A DNA stretch of 64,000 nt from Corticium candelabrum (GCF_963422355.1 NC_085106.1:2639068-2703067); one strand, 5' to 3'. Shown: positions 1-29,079, counted from the stretch's first letter. Translations and numbers: made by a program. Notes: generated from the letters alone by a model not told the origin.

Positions 1-15274
<15,274 letters not shown>

Positions 15275-15614
15275 GATACCTCGAGACGCAAACTGTCGGC
15301 GATTGGTTGGTTATTTTGATTCTCAAGGTCCCGGATTTCTCGAACGTTGCTTATTAGCATTCTAGAAGATGCAATGCGTCGGTACGTCGCGTGAAAAAGC
15401 TTACTAAAAATGAAATTCGGTTAAACTCAATGCTATTTGTGTAAGTTGTAAGATGGGGACTAGTATGGAGTGTGACACTTGATCAAATATGAAGTCCGAC
15501 TAACCTCGCTTCCAGGCCACTTCCTCCTTACTGACAGTTGCGGTGTATCTACCTCTAGAGATTAGATATACTAAGCAACTCTCACAGAGAGAAGACTAGA
15601 TGCTAAATAGATCA
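15275..15614. promoter_or_regulatory. Upstream region of KDM5
   Basis: Sequence immediately 5' of the KDM5 start codon. No TATA box or other clear element is visible. Retroelement fragments start at about 15615, so the promoter is probably within this short interval. Confidence 0.4.
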
Positions 15615-15986
15615 GTCTGTGTCTGTCTGCGTGTCTGTCTGTCTGTCTGTCTGTCAAATAACATTTATTTCAAACATACATCTATAATACAATGCTAGCA
15701 AGGTAACTATATAAAGTTCTGTAACTGCGAGAGTTTACTAGGACTAGATTCTAAAAACAAACAAACATGTAACACCTAAAAGAGAACAATGCAGACTACC
15801 CTGAGCCAACTTAGTGGCTGAAAAACTGAGTAGAGCAATCTACAGTACAGTCAATGTCATTTGTCAGAGCTGAGATTTTTCTCATGATGACCTTTGCGTT
15901 GCACTTCTGAAGTTGAGTTGAGAATCTCTTTCTCCAGATGTCCAGAAACTCAGCAGCGTTAGGTCGACCAAGTTCATCACGTGACT

Positions 15987-16017
<31 letters not shown>
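15615..16017 (-). mobile_element. 5'-truncated retroelement copy within (GTCT)n
   Basis: Bases 15656-15990 match 26541-26875 closely in the same orientation; read on the minus strand this is the 3' end of the RLE-type element at 26541-28073. (GTCT)n tracts lie on both sides (15615-15655 and 15991-16017). The minus-strand 3' junction reads AAATAAATGTTATTTGACAGACAG. It is a short 3'-end copy, as expected from incomplete target-primed reverse transcription. Confidence 0.85.
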
Positions 16018-16100
16018 GAATATTCTCTATTGATAAAGAACTTTAACTCTACATAGAAGTGAAGCTAAAACAACTATGCTAGTATCTGTCTGTCTGTCTT
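16018..16100 (-). mobile_element. Very short retroelement fragment between (GTCT)n tracts
   Basis: About 68 bases (16018-16085) lie between GTCT tracts. The minus-strand 3' end reads GAATATTCGACAGACAG, like the junctions of the other copies. Too short to classify by itself. Confidence 0.5.
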
Positions 16101-16345
16101 TATGTCTGTCAATACAAAAAATTCATATTTGAATTAGGATACAATAGCAAATGGCTAACTATGTTTGTCCTATGACAATAAAAGCAAGAGAAAACAACTA
16201 ACAACTAAATACAATATATATTTAACTACTAATTGGTTAAAAGGGATCATGTAATCCCTTTTCTATAGAACATCTATGAGTTTGGACACTTGGCCTGTCC
16301 CGACAAGGTATTACTGATTTTCTTATGTGTCTGTCTGTCTGTCAA
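16101..16345 (-). mobile_element. Second retroelement family fragment in (GTCT)n, matching 37555-37706
   Basis: The segment of about 16110-16250 is the reverse complement of 37555-37706 (shared features: aggacaaacatagttagcc, ttaaccaattagtag). Both copies are bounded by GACA/GTCT repeats. The element differs in sequence from the 15656-15990 copy, so a second family or another part of the same family is present. Confidence 0.75.
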
Positions 16346-16862
16346 TCTGTTTGTCAGTCGGTCTAGTGATTTCATACTTTTGTATGAATGCATTCATACA
16401 TTGCCAAATCTTTCCCACTCACCTCCCCCCCCCCCCCAATGCTTTCTTGCATCTCACTTGCATCTGTGAGAGGAAGGCTACATTCCATGCAACCTCAAGG
16501 CTTAATTCAATGTACAAGTGTACTGTAGACTACAAGTACAACAGTATAAATGTGACACCAGGCCTAGGTCTAACTGCTTTGTCTCTGGCCACTTCTTCCC
16601 AAACTGCCATAGTCAATACAGCAATACAAAAGAACTCACGCAATATGCTACCCATGCATAGCCACAAAAAAATCCTACAACTACTTTCGAGTTGAATCTA
16701 CAGCACAAAATTTAACAAGTCAATACACACCAGAAAAATTCAGTAATTGTATGTTAATTAATCTACTAGTCTCAGCTCATAGTGCTCTACGACTGCAATG
16801 AAAGTGTAACCAGTTTTTCAAAAAATAATAGGGCCATTGATCTTGCCAACGTACAGTCTTAG

Positions 16863-17442
16863 TTATGATTTATCTTTCTTTTTCCATCTGAGAAATCCCC
16901 TTCTACTGCTACCATTGCTCACGTTGGATAAGCTCAACCTGCTATTCGTCGAGGGAGTGGGAGAGTCTGATCGAGAACGTAGAGTGGCGAGACTCATATT
17001 CTGCTAGACAAACACGATTAGTGACAAGACAGTGACATGAATTTGATGTGGGTGTGTACCTCGAGTGAATCTTGATCTGAATGGATGCTGCTTCTTGAAA
17101 TTACACCAATGTCTAAAATAAATAACACAAATATCAGACATAATCATCAACTAATTGATACCGACTTCATATCTTTACCATCTAATGATATCGAAACTGC
17201 ACTGTAAGATGAGGATCGGCGAGGCAGGTAAGGGCTGAGACTGACTGATGACTTTCTCCTGTTTTCTGCACTTTGGTTTGACCAGTCATCAGTTCTTGTG
17301 AGTCCCGTGCCTCGTCGCCGAGATCTAGCTAATGGAGGAGCAAGTGTCTCCATTTCCGCTAGACAGAAAACATCAATGTTACAGTCCACGAGTTCCTGGC
17401 TGTGTGAATTGTATGTACATTTATGCATACAGTTCCAGTTCT

Positions 17443-17511
<69 letters not shown>

Positions 17512-19017
17512 GCGTGCGTGTGTGTGTGTGTGTGTGTGTGCGTGCGCGCGTGTGTCTGTGTCAGTGTTCATGGTCTTCTTCAAATGTTGAGTTTATTCAC
17601 ACTGAATGGCTAACCTCTTCATACAACAAAGTAGTCTACACCATCTAGGATGTACAACAGCATTTAACTTACCTAATCTCTCACTTTCCATGTCTTCAAC
17701 CTCAATAAGAACCTCTTGGAGGTCAGAAACAAACATCTCTCTTTGTTTACTAGTAGATACACTGAGATGAAGTTTCTACAATACAAACAACTCAATCACA
17801 AACCACCAAAGCCATTCACAAGAGGTGCAATAAATACTTTGTATGTTGATTCCAATGTGACCCCATGTTTGAAATCTAGTAAGAAAAAGATTAGAACTCA
17901 AACATGTCAACAATTTTACCACACATACTGGTGTTTTGAAATTCCTTCACTGTCAGTCCACAGAGAGCCACACAATGTTTGACATGGTATTTGTAGGGGC
18001 TACGCCGCGCGTTTTCCTTTACAAGCTATGAAAATAGAAGAAGCCCTGTCAATACTTATAACCAATATCAAGTATCAACACTCACAGAAACAACAACACA
18101 TCACTAATCACACATTAAACCACCCCAAAACATACAATTATTACAGGAAATAGAGAAAGACTGCTCAATACTGCATATGCAAAGGTATTTTTAAAGTGAG
18201 ATAGGGACACAGCTAGCTAGCTGAGATAAGAAAAACAACAAATTATAAAACAAGATAAACACACAAACAGATCTCACTTTATTGACTCAAATGTCAAATT
18301 AGCCTCATAAACACTAAATGACAAAATGGTACTGTACCTCTAAAGTAAGATCAAGTAGCAGCAAACAGAGGCAATCAGCCATGCAAAAAGACGAGAGAGA
18401 GAAAATAAAAACGGGCAGAAATAAAAGAAGGTAGAAAAGACACAAATGCAAGCAAAAATAGAACCAAGGACAACCTATAGGTAGGAATAAAACACAGGAA
18501 AACAGACAGACAAGAAGGTAAGACAGTGGTAAACAGTATGACAGGAAAACAGGCAGACACTGCTACAGTAGGAAGACAAATAGACAAAACAACTGACCAA
18601 GACAAGGTTTTTGTCTAATTCATACCAGAAGAAGATCGTTAAAGAGATAAACCACACGTGGATGAGCACTGTTGGCTTGCTTCTTAAATGGATCTAAAAC
18701 CTCATTGACTTGGTTCATCTGTATCAACTGTCGATGTGGGGCTGCAAGTTTCTAAACATACAAAACATCAGAAACAGCCTCATACAAAAACTCCATAATG
18801 AAATAATACAATTGCCAATCCTGATATTTGTTTCTCAATCTGAGCTACTTGACTGCAGTGGTCTTCAGCTGCACTCAAAGGCTCTGACTTGATGCTTTCA
18901 TACACATTCTCAAGCAAGAACTTTGACAAGTCCTTCCCATTATCAATACCTGTAATGACACACAAAAGTTATGTGAACACATAGTATTAAGGCTAATATT
19001 AAACTGTCATCTGTCTG

Positions 19018-19085
<68 letters not shown>

Positions 19086-20623
19086 ATGTGTGTGTGGGTG
19101 TGTGTGTGCATGTGTGTGTCCACGTCTACCTCTGTTGTTCTTAACAAAGTCCTCCTTTGTCATACGACGTTTAACACTTGGGTTGTGCAAATCAGTGTTC
19201 AACATGATAGTTGAGAAAGCCAAAATAAAGATAGTGTCTTTTTGAGTGCTCACACAACCATGATTAGTGAACGAAAATGAAACAGCAAACGCCTAATAAA
19301 AAACAACTACATGAAGGTAGTTCTGTCACCCACACAATGCCAACACAACTAATACCTCTATTATACGGTCTATCTTCTGAGCCTCGCCCTAAAACAGCCA
19401 ATTACAATAAATTAATTTCCTATGATCATGTGAGCATCCAAGCAAAATAACATACAGGAAGTATGAAGTGAGATTGAAATTTTCTCAAAGCAGCAACAAA
19501 TGAAAGACCTTTCAGATCAATCATGTTTGATACTTCACTACAAAAATATCAACCATTAAAATCTACTCAAATATGACGAAAAGTCACTAAAAGTTATAGT
19601 TACTTACTGCAGCACTGCCACATTGAATTCATTCTGATCACCAAGGTATTCTCCGATCCTGAGCTTGCTCAAACCTTTCGATGTCAGCAAAAAGTTGGCA
19701 ACATCATACGGGGAATCCTCCAACAACTGTTCTGACACCAAAAATAAGATGCCTTTATTGGGGTTCCTGCAAACAGAACCAACATGATTACAACTGTGGA
19801 AAATGATGATCAAGTGTACATGACACAAAGTTCCAATCAATTGTACACAACGTGGTACGGTTATACCCTTGGACATATGCTACAATATCAGAACTAAACA
19901 TAATCCCCTGTAAAGAAACAATCAGAGACACATCGTAGCAGCAGACAGACAATATAGTGAGCGCAATCAAACAAACAAAGAACAAACAATCAATGTGACA
20001 ATAATAAACGTCTATATCATTGCCTAGTTACAAACAATTGTCTACACCGCCTATTACCTCTTGACAAAGCAAAGGACACCCAAACGACAAAGTAATACAA
20101 ACAAATTACTAGAGGGTAAGAAAGACCAATAATACCTCTACCACTACAAACCTTGAGGTAAAATATACTACATCCAAAAACAAACAGCATTGGTCTCAGT
20201 AATGCAATATGCTACATGCACCTCCATAGTGATTACCTGTATAAAATTTTACTTCTACCCGTGAGAAGACTCCCATATAATACATCTATATAGCCCACCC
20301 ATGTCTATATATAATCTAGTCCTTCCTAATCAAATGGTTGTTATATCCAAAAAGCACCAATCATCAGTCAGTTCCTTATACATAATAGTATCCACCTCTG
20401 TGGCTCTTGGTAACCAACCAACCAACCAACCAGCCAACCAACCAACAAACCAACCAACCAATGCATGCACACACTCACGCATGCACACATGCATGCACAT
20501 CATGCACATGCACACATGCATGCACATGCACACATGCATGCACATGCACACATGCATGCACATGCACACATGCATGCACATGCACACATGCATGCACATG
20601 CACACATGCACACACATGCACAT

Positions 20624-20702
<79 letters not shown>

Positions 20703-23232
20703 AATATGTTAACTACAATTAATCTCAACGATATACTTCAATGCAACCATGTGCTTCATTAATTTACACAGACTCAATGACATCAGAATTACTAGAACTG
20801 GTCATATCTACTGCAGCTATTTGTGTTTTCGACCAAACAAGAGCTGACTCTAGCTTACCCACAAGCTCCCATTACTTCCAGTTGCAGTGAGGTAAGCAAT
20901 CCTGTTAACCTCAGAAAAGTAGCACCTTCTGTTCCCTTCCTGTCTAACATTGTCTTTCCTTGAGAACTGACAACTTAGACAGGAAATGGCATGGAGTTGG
21001 ACTACAATAGAATCATGTGACTGACCTGGCACCTTGGCATTAAATATTAATTAACAAAGACATTACCATGCCCTAATAGCTAGCTCTCTGATGCAATGCA
21101 CACATATAAGATTAGGGCAACAGCAAACCCATAAGGTGTAGGTCATACCTCATTCTAAATTCATCAGCAGGTCCTTTGTTGATTAGAGACCTCATAACTG
21201 ACCCCCACACTAGCACTGCTTACCAAAAGAATAAACAAATAAACACACTCCTAAGTCCTCCCCTACAAGGAAATCCTTTAGGGACACCATCCATAGACCC
21301 ACAAGACTGAACAAGCATATTCTGATAGAATCCTATACCAGTAAAGACTCCTCAGTGACTAGGAGATCTCCAATAGTAAACATTGCTACAAAGCCCCTGC
21401 AATTTGCCTGACCATACATCTTAAGAGCTACATAATAGAAAGATTGTCACATCCACTTGCAAAAGTACCCCCTACGCAAATCGAATTCATACATGTTGCT
21501 ATGTAGGAGGCAACTAAGATAACATCATGGGAGCAAACTAAGGGCATACATAGGTTAAGTTAATCAACCCTCTGCAACCTCATGGGTGCAGCAAAGACAG
21601 CGCTTTGGTGATTCAATAAATGTGCCTAGAGAAAACTTAGAGGAATTCTCGAGATAGATGGAAAACTGTGAGTGTACACTGAGTCACCTATCTACCAATC
21701 AACAGGTTCATATTTACACATTGTGTTGCAAAGCAGGTAGCTGTTATGCACACAGCTTCCTTCTGCATTCAAAAAGAAAAGCTTGCCTGTTAAAATGGTT
21801 GATGCCCATTTGATACAATCTCTCTTGCTGTGTTCGACCTTCACCTCGTCTCTGAACGATCACTTGAGGCAGATGAACATGATGGTCATTCGAATCCAGT
21901 GACATCTCTGACTCAATAATCCTACTCTGTCCTGTCGAATCAACCGTGCTTTCACTGAATGCAGAACTAACGCTCGTTGAGTCCTCTCCTCTTACACCCA
22001 AACCATCAAACGGAGTCAGTTCCCGACTTGTGTCATCTCCAAACGCGTTTTCTACAATGACGGAAGGCTTGATGGTAACTATTTCAATCACTTTTTCCTT
22101 CGTGTTTGACACTTGTCCATCCGTTTCTGTACTAGAGGCTTCATGAATTGGTGAAGCCATTGACCTGGGAGGAGTCGTCGACCTCGCTCGTCTCACTCTG
22201 TCTTGTGAAGCACAAAGCCCGTGCGGTGAGCAAGCAGAGGAAGACCGGAGAAGACTCGGAGCAGGATGATGGTTGGAAATATCAAGCAAGAAGTTAGCAA
22301 TCGACGGAGTTCTCCGCCTGAATGGCATTGCTTTGATTAGACACAAATGCTTCCTGAGCATGTACCCTCTAAACGAGGTCTGAATCACAACCGCTGCTTT
22401 AGAAATCCTGTCCTTGTCTCCATACTTCTTGCTCAGCTCGGATAATATTTTCTCGCGGATTCTAACTTCCATGTCCGGCGAGAGAATGTAGGCACCTTCC
22501 CAAGTGCTGCTGTTTCTATTGACTGGTGGCAATTTCGCACGTCGCTGCGTCATCCTCCGCCTCCTTCCTGAGCTGGTGAACAGGCGACGCTCAGGAGGAC
22601 GGTGTGCTACAGTGTGCCGTCGCACATGCCCACCTATGCGGTTGCTAGGAGGCGTGGCATCGGACTTGCGGCGAAACTCACGTAGCTCGCTCACGTCATC
22701 ATCACCCTCGTCGTCAGACCTCCCGAGTTGATTTTCAACCTCGTGTGTGCTTGTGCTGCCGCATCGGTGACCGTTGAGGAGCTGCTCGAGGTCTTTGCTC
22801 GTTCTCCGCTCGTAGTCCTGTACTCTACACTTGACGTCGACGTCTCTCAGACTTGCTGATTGTCGCGTAAATGCCGCACGTTCAATCAGCTTGCTTGTCG
22901 CCTTTTGTCTACAGAAACCAATCAAATGACACCTTGTGAAGGAGCGAGCCAATCAAATGACACGGTGTAAAGAGCGACTGTTTAGCAAGTTGTCAAAATG
23001 GAACTTACACTCCGCCTACCGCCGCAGTCGGCGACTCGATTCGCGCATTAGTATGTGAGGACTCCAATTGGATGGTCAACTGTACCACTTGCTGTCTAAG
23101 ACCGTCTCGTTCTCGTTGTAAGTCCTCGATGTCCATCTGTTTTTGACGAATGAGCTCGTCTTGATGTACGATAATCTTGCGAATCTCACCGAGTAGGCCT
23201 GTCGCCTTGCTGATGTCGATGCTGTCCATCAT
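16863..23232 (-). CDS. IQSEC: IQSEC/BRAG-type Arf guanine nucleotide exchange factor
   Basis: Activates Arf GTPases (Arf6 for vertebrate BRAGs) at membranes and synapse-like sites (family knowledge). Exon 1 (23008-23232) encodes an N-terminal coiled coil ([20 protein letters not shown]). Exon 2 (21787 to about 22909) holds an IQ motif ([15 protein letters not shown]) and a long Ser-rich linker ending [13 protein letters not shown]. Sec7 follows: about 19615-19769 with the Glu-finger sequence IGEYLG, 19457-19540 ([15 protein letters not shown]), about 19355-19395 and 19130-19290 ([19 protein letters not shown]), and about 18820-18952. PH exons run from about 18750 ([10 protein letters not shown]) through 17660 ([17 protein letters not shown]). 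The C-terminus ends [13 protein letters not shown] with a stop at 16863. An in-frame ATG at 23397 could extend the N-terminus. The invertebrate gene cannot be assigned to IQSEC1, 2 or 3. Confidence 0.92.
17443..17552. repeat. (TG)n microsatellite in IQSEC 3' intron
   Basis: TG/CG-rich run of about 110 bases between C-terminal exons of IQSEC. Confidence 0.95.
19019..19120. repeat. (TG)n microsatellite next to Sec7 exon
   Basis: The TG run ends only about 10 bases from the donor site of the Sec7 exon that ends near 19130. Length variation here could affect splicing. Confidence 0.95.
20410..20701. repeat. Compound repeat in IQSEC intron: (AACC)n, 18-bp units, (CA)n
   Basis: Three tandem repeats in series: AACC units at 20415-20461, an 18-bp unit (catgcacatgcacacatg) repeated from about 20480 to 20620, then (CA)n to 20701. 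They lie in the 2-kb intron between IQSEC exons 2 and 3. Repeat frames on both strands are artefacts. Confidence 0.95.
20702..21740. other. IQSEC intron sequence without recognised features
   Basis: This is the 5' part of the large intron between 21786 and 19770. I see no coding sequence, clear inverted repeats or homology to other parts of the window. Confidence 0.6.
21787..22909 (-). other. IQSEC: IQSEC exon 2: IQ motif and Ser-rich linker, with GC donor
   Basis: A large exon of about 374 codons. The IQ motif ([14 protein letters not shown]) binds calmodulin in this family. The exon end reads AACAG|GCAAGC, and the next exon begins G AAC CCC AAT AAA, restoring HFNRNPNKG, which matches the conserved start of the family's Sec7 region. 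The intron therefore appears to be of the GC-AG class. Reading through without splicing reaches a stop within about 14 codons. Confidence 0.8.
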
Positions 23233-23773
23233 GGTTGCTGATCTTACGCAAAATAAGCAATCGGGCGTAGGTGCATCCGGATGTGTAATACGGGATATTT
23301 CGCCCACGTGTGGCTTGACCAATGGATACCGACAGTTTACATGTGAGGAATCCGCCATAGCGACAGGGGTTTGATAATAGAACGCACGCGTCGGCACGAG
23401 TTGTCAATTTCTGTTACAATGGGCAGAGGGCGTGGAGGATGAAATTAGCATTTCAATGGTTTTCTATTGCCTAACTTTCCTAAAAGTACAGAACCTCCTA
23501 GTAGGGACATATCACTGTTCCAGATGCGGTAATATTGGAGGTTCAGATTGGGCTTGTCACGTGGTCTGGGGATAGGAGTAATACACGTTAGTAATTCTAG
23601 TACACACTGTCATGGGTCTCCTGGAGAATCCACACAATCATAGAAACTCAATGTTTTACAAGAGTGGTACTTACAAATATGCAATAAATTATGCCTAAGC
23701 TGAATAGTCCAAAGCATATCCAGATTTTGCTCTTATTACTCATTCAATTTTTACTATATTTCTGTACAGAGTC
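23233..23773. promoter_or_regulatory. IQSEC upstream region / TTLL3 downstream region
   Basis: About 540 bases between the IQSEC start and the TTLL3 stop, both genes on the minus strand. A longer in-frame IQSEC N-terminus (ATG at 23397) would use part of it. No repeat or other gene is visible. Confidence 0.45.
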
Positions 23774-25799
23774 CTATTTGCCTGGTTTGGATCCAAACAC
23801 TGCCAGACCAACCGTGCGTAGTTTCAGTGAAACAGACCTGAGACGAGATCGATTCATAGATGTAGTCAACGGCCTCTTTATGTTTACTGGTGCTCTCTTC
23901 TGCGTCAATCTTTGTGTGTGCTGTGGGAGTGGCGCCAGTCCGGGAGAAACAACTCTGGTTGGACAGCATGTGACACTATCCTGAGACTTCACGTGTTTTT
24001 TCACCAACTGACTGCCATCATCACTGTCGTCGTTATTCTCACTGAAGATGCTGCTATCATAATGGGAATGTCCAGAAATCGAGACCGAGCTCTGTGGTCG
24101 AAGTTTCGAAGCAGGTTCTGGTTTGGGCATTGGCTTTCGGTTCTGTGTATTTAAGTTCATATGTTGTCCTTCAACAACTAGCTGCATGCCAACGTAAGTG
24201 GGTACTGCAACATGATTCTAGAGCAAACAATACGTGGAGCTTAGACATGCATATGGCATTCATTTTTAATGTCTCTTGTGACCTTGTTGCATCAGGTTCT
24301 GTATGACACTTTTACATGTGGCATACATGAGAACCTGACACCACAAGGTCAACAGAAGTCTGGGAAGGTGCTAGTCTAACATGCTCACGTGGCGTCTATT
24401 TATATGTACCTGTTTATAGCCCAACTCGAACCATCCAATGTCGGCATTCTTGTCTCGACGACGATCCAAAACAACTGAAACAAAACACAAGAAACGACAC
24501 TGAATACCGTGCACAGTACAACAAATGCCGTTTACTGTATTAAACAGTTTCACTCTAGTCAAGTGATTATAACATGTCAGGGCAGTTTCCAAACCAAAGT
24601 TGGCTGAAGTTGCATGATACTGTTAGATTATTATTGACAAAAGCCTAAGAGTATGGAAGTGTTGTTTAGCTAATTAGTAGTAGTAGCCATCTATCCATAT
24701 GTGATGCTCATATTCCTACCCATTGAAATGTTTCAAAAACTAACCTTTCAACGTGTCCTCCATTACCTGAGGGCACAGCTTCGCAGTCACTTTCGAGCTT
24801 GCAGACATCGCGGGACTAGAGTTGATTTCAATCTAATAAAAGTGATCAACAAGAAACGCTTATTTGAATCACAACAGTTAGCCTGATACGATCGCTCTAA
24901 GTCAACAGTGTTAAGTCAATGCATCCAAGCAAATACATATGATTACAGTGGTGTCACCACATATGCCATGGCCCCCAATATTGGCCCCCAATATTAGTAG
25001 GTGTGGCCTTTTAGACACTAACCAAAGTCTCTCAAATACTTCAACCTCAGCAGCTGGCCTCCCCAATCGTATAAAGGTCCAACAATGCTCTTGCTGTAAC
25101 AAGATAAAGTACGAGGCATATAATGAAATCGTCGCTTCATTACAAGTGGTTGTTGTCTTAGCAGTTGTTACGTGCCACATAGAATGGTATCATTGCTGTA
25201 AAGACACCCAATACTAACTATAACATCAACTGTGCTACTGACTTACCAGCCATGGTCTGTAGTCTTCGGTGATCATAAAGTCAGCGCCAAACAACTCAAA
25301 CGAATTCTATACTCACAACAGTATGCATCAGTCACAGACATCTCACTCGTTCCATCGCCAATGTCAACCTTTCTCAAATCCATGTCGTCTTGTGAGGTAA
25401 GCAAGACAGCAACCAGAGCCTGTTTCATACCTGGATATATCACATCTTGCCACGCTCTGCCTGCACCGCGAGCACTATGACATAATTCTTGTCAAATGAT
25501 GATAGTGAAATTCATGTAGGTATGGAATTACGATAGGAATGACTGGAACTGTTCTTCGTCCCACATGTTTTCTTCGGGGAGTTCGCTTGGTCGAATTGCG
25601 TTCTCATAATGTTTCTGGATTGAATTGTTGCACAAATGTACACTCCTGATAAACACACTCATAAACACACTCACAATGACTAGTAAACTAACAGTTGAAT
25701 GTAGTAATTATATTACATGATAACTCTAATTAAAACATAGACATACTGATGTTAGACAGACAGACGGACAGACAGACGGACAGACAGACAGACACACAG

Positions 25800-25870
<71 letters not shown>

Positions 25871-26394
25871 CACATTTGCCTAATATGATGATGACTTACT
25901 GATCTAATTTGTCCAGTGTGAATAACTGTGTGCTAAAGCGTAAATAACATTTCTAGTGACAAAACCTATTGTTTGTCAAGTTGCAAAGTAGACAGATTAT
26001 CAGCTCTATTTACCTTGTAAACCCACATCGTTAGAGGATTCCAGTCAGTGACAAGAAACCACTGACGAATGTCAAACTTTGTCTCATAGATGAGGAGAGG
26101 TCGCTCTAATGACAAACAAGTTCATTGGCTTTTGTTAATTAAGCCAACATCAATATCCAATTTATTAACGTTCTGTCAACATCCATCTGTTTATCTACCT
26201 AGCTACCTATCTGTCAATCCATCTGTCTGTATGTATGTCTGCCGGTCTGTCTGTCTGTCTGTCTTCATTTATTTCAAACATTTTCAGCACAATTACAAAC
26301 ATGCACTAAATATACAGTAATCCTCGTGACAATGTCACTGTCTGCATGCTTGCCTGTCTATTTGTCTGTCCATCTGTCTGTCTGTCTGTCTGTC

Positions 26395-26428
<34 letters not shown>

Positions 26429-26502
26429 AAATACATATATTTCAAATCCAAAGAAATTTCCATCAAGAGCTTAAAAGCTAGTCAATAAGTAGAGTTCCTC
26501 TA

Positions 26503-26540
<38 letters not shown>

Positions 26541-28677
26541 AAATAACATTTATTTCAAACATACATCTATAATACAATGCTAGCAAGGTAACTACATAAA
26601 GTTCTGTAACTACGAGAGTTTACTAGAACTACATTTTAAAAACAAACAAACATGTAACACCTAAAAGAGAACAATGCAGACTACTGCAGAGCCAACTTAG
26701 TGGCTGAAAAACTGGGTAGAGCAATCTACAGTACAGTCAATGTTATTTGTTAGAGCTGAGATTTTTCTCATGATGACCTTTGCATTGCACTTCTGAAGTT
26801 GAGTTGAGAATCTCTTTCTCCAGATGTCCAGAAACTCAGCAGCGTTAGGTCAACCAAGTTCATCACGTGACTTCTTGGCTAGCCTAGTTTTTTCCCATCT
26901 CACCCCATCGTCCAAAATGTTCTATAACTAAGGAATGAAACTGACTGTTGATCCACCTGGTAGATTTTCCTTTGCATATTTTGCCTTCTTCCTCTCTTCT
27001 CTTCTTTCTGCAGCAGCACCATCTGACTCAGATGACCGTGGAAAAATATCAGAGCTCCAAGGGTGTGCCAGAGCTATAACCAGGTCAATGTTACAACCCT
27101 TGTCAGGGTCAAATGCCACAATGTCTGGTCTATTATTTGAACTTGAATAGCGATGCCGTGGCTCTCTTCGGTTGTGCTCATTTAGCTCTCGAAGACAGTC
27201 AGACCAAGTTGATGCTATGGCTTCATGTGACCAAACCGGCCCACCACCAGATTTACATGTTAACAGATGGTACCCACTGCCATCTAGGGTGGCTCCACAG
27301 TTACATGTGGTCATCCAATCGGAAAGGTGGATGGGCAAGCCCAATCTCAAGAAGGTTGCCAAACGAAATTCATGGTTATCAAGTGCGAACACTTCCAAAG
27401 TTGGGATTGCGTTTAGCTAAGCTCAAGCTCCTTTCCCTTTGAGGAGCGAAGCCATGCGACGTCACGAGCTGTGGGGGCTCCACCGATCAACTGCTCTGCA
27501 TCGTGTTTAGCAATAGATGCGTATAGCTGATGGTGAATCTTCCCAGTAGATGAAAGGAGGGAAGAAACAGTCTCTCCTACAGAATGGACTGCGTGAATGC
27601 TTTACCTAAGGCTTGCCTTGGTGAGATGACAAGGCTGTCTATGGCAGGAATAAGAGAAGGAAAGCAAAGTGGTAACTCGGCTGTTGCATGACACCAAGAA
27701 GCAACAACGCAGGTTGGCTCACGGTGGCCAAAGAAGACATGCCAAACCACCTAGCCTAATAGGCAAAATGGCTTGGTGCCACTTCTATCCTCAATCAAGT
27801 CAAGTCCAAGAATGCAGCAGAATGTGATTCATGTCTGAGAATCGTGTGTTTTAGCAGCTTTTGTGAGTGACTCAGGACAAATTGAGCGTGCCAGGTAATT
27901 CAGGCAGGGAACGTGAGAGCCTCTTAGGAGCAGCATAACACTTTGCACGTCTCCCAATTTAACAAATTCGTCACACAAAGAAAGCTAGACTCTGATATGT
28001 TTAAGCAAGAGGAGACGACAGACGATTTTGTGCCAATGGGTGTGCCCAAAATGATGATTCCATCATGAGACACTGTCTGTCTGTCCTGTCTGTCTGTCTA
28101 TCTGTATTCGTTGCCCACACACTTTGCTGCTTTGTCTATTAGACACAGAATTCAAAACAGTCCTAATCCATATATCTATCTATGTGTATCTCATTTGCAC
28201 ATCTCCATGTAATCACCTATGCTCATTTATTTTAAACCTGTCAACATTTATTGATGTCGACTCTCGGTGCTCCCAGCTTGAATCTCAAAGTTAAGTGTCT
28301 GTGCTTGTATGTATATAGTTGAATCTCTTAATCATATCATTTGTTATTCTCACCAATATATTTCTGCACAATCAGCTTGTTCTCTTTCTTCTGCACCGTG
28401 CTAGACACTAGTTCAAGAATTGATTCCAACCGATTCAAACAAAATATCCCTGCAGCAAATCAGAGCAAAGCTGAAATGTCATATTGTAGTTTCATAGACA
28501 TCAACAACAGTCACCTCTTCCACGTGACTTTGCACCAGGTTTCACTATCCATATGTTCGTCAGGCCATCCAAATCCAACTGTGGAAGATGACCCTTCAAC
28601 TACAAAGTAAACAATGAATGTGACAATACAAACACACAAACAAACAAACACACACAAACACACGCATGCAAGCACGT

Positions 28678-28723
<46 letters not shown>

Positions 28724-29024
28724 CTTTACAAAAGGATTTACCATATTCAGTACAGCTACACATCTGTTGTAAGTAATACCAGACAATGAAGAAAGAACAC
28801 CTTGTTCCCTATGAACGAACAGAAAAACTGTAAATATCTGTTGTGAGCAAATTAATATTTCAAAGTAGTCTCACTGTGTTAGTTGATATGAAGACTGGAT
28901 AAGATCATTCCAGTCATTATCTGATATAACTGGTGCTTTCTGTAAAAAGGAAAGCAACTAATTATCTTTCAGTAACTGTACATAGAAACACACAAAAGAC
29001 AAGACAAATTATAGTCAATTACAT

Positions 29025-29079
<55 letters not shown>

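Noticed and set aside
22504-22731. Plus-strand frame opposite IQSEC exon 2
   Set aside because: Shadow of the minus-strand coding exon.
27113-27442. 109-codon plus-strand frame
   Set aside because: Antisense of the RLE domain at 26928-27398.
28511-28620. Frame reading [16 protein letters not shown] on the minus strand
   Set aside because: The conserved TTLL3 sequence [14 protein letters not shown] lies in another frame of the same exon, so this one is a shadow.
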